Below are positions 5,460-5,551 of a stretch of DNA of 5,551 bases, one piece after another (position 1 is the stretch's first letter; each line of letters begins with the position of its first letter). The notes beneath the pieces are model-generated. The model made no database searches, had not been told where the DNA came from, and saw only the letters and a list, made by a program, of their open reading frames with translations. The stretch is taken from positions 1-5,551 of the forward strand of contig CALVRQ010000075.1 of assembly GCA_944358685.1 (NCBI GenBank), given 5' to 3'. The DNA is from an uncultured Bacilli bacterium. Lineage in GTDB: Bacteria; Bacillota_I; Bacilli_A; RF39; UBA660. A program made the position numbers and the translations under genes.

Positions 5460-5480
5460 ACTTTTCTGAAAGGAGAGGTT

Positions 5481-5551
5481 ATGACAAAGTTAAAAGAAAA
5501 AAAGTTTTATAAAGCGACAAATGATCAAGTATTTAAAGCTATATTTACCCC
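5481..5551 (+). CDS. PD-(D/E)XK nuclease-family transposase (Rpn/YhgA-like), N-terminal fragment
   Basis: Only the first 23 codons are in the window; the gene runs off the right edge. After a strong SD (AAGGAGAGG, 5470-5478), ATG 5481 opens a Lys-rich start followed by F-Y-K-A-T-N-D-Q-V-F-K-A-I-F. The N-D-x-V-F-K-x-I-F motif is the usual N-terminus of the PDDEXK_2 / Rpn family, annotated as nuclease-family transposases or recombination-promoting nucleases and often multicopy in gut Firmicutes. The catalytic D...E-x-K residues lie beyond the window, so intactness cannot be judged. It is transcribed divergently from sodA and has its own promoter. Confidence 0.75.
   Translation, partial: MTKLKEKKFYKATNDQVFKAIFT

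Larger units (their letters stand above)
5252..5480. other. Divergent intergenic region with operator-like repeats
   Basis: A 229-bp AT-rich gap lies between the divergent sodA and nuclease genes. It contains a perfect 10-bp palindrome CCAAAATTGG (5385-5394), an imperfect inverted repeat ATATACCAAA (5351-5360) / TTGGGTATAT (5391-5400, one mismatch), a second copy of ATACCAAA (5321-5328), and AAATTCC/GGAATTT (about 5326-5332 and 5364-5370). No convincing sigma-A promoter faces sodA. CATATATT on the minus strand (5307-5314) resembles a sporulation sigma-E -10, but no matching -35 was found. The repeats could be regulator sites or chance in biased DNA. Confidence 0.35.

Overview
This window is strongly AT-rich and reads as low-GC Bacillota, most likely an uncultured gut member of the Bacilli near the Mollicutes/RF39/Erysipelotrichia branches. 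That placement is inference. It rests on AT-rich codon use, near-exclusive TAA stops, strong AGGAGG/AGGTGAT Shine-Dalgarno (SD) sites, a sporulation-type coat gene pair, and two secreted or pilin-like proteins of a kind I recall mainly from such genomes.

Layout, left to right. (1) 1-479, minus strand: a secreted or anchored pilin-like protein running off the left edge. Its frame is broken by a TGA at 123-125, at a position where the surrounding sequence calls for Trp, and is then open to the window edge. (2) 599-853, plus strand: a decayed ribbon-helix-helix (RHH) DNA-binding protein gene with an in-frame TAA, closed by a perfect 11-bp hairpin that can terminate both strands. (3) 981-2261, minus strand: the ribosome-assembly GTPase Obg, driven by a near-consensus promoter that leaves almost no leader. 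(4) 2314-2823, minus strand: a prepilin-like surface protein with a BspA-type leucine-rich segment, its own promoter, and a compact terminator overlapping its stop codon. (5) 2939-3112, plus strand: a 57-aa two-helix membrane protein, absent from simple long-ORF lists, overlapping the 3' end of the next gene tail to tail. (6) 5251 down to 3077, minus strand: a tight three-gene set of Mn/Fe superoxide dismutase, a short SpoVID-like protein (N-terminal coat domain plus C-terminal LysM) and a YsxE/CotS-like kinase-fold protein. (7) 5481 to the right edge, plus strand: the first 23 codons of a PD-(D/E)XK nuclease-family transposase (Rpn/YhgA-like).

How the genes fit together. The spoVID-ysxE adjacency matches Bacillus subtilis and marks a spore-coat (encasement) locus. 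The superoxide dismutase ahead of it suggests an oxidative coat-maturation role, which is inference. Obg is housekeeping. The pilin-like genes on either side of it look like surface or secreted accessory proteins. The broken genes (1 and 2) and the nuclease-family transposase give the edges of the window an eroding, accessory character.
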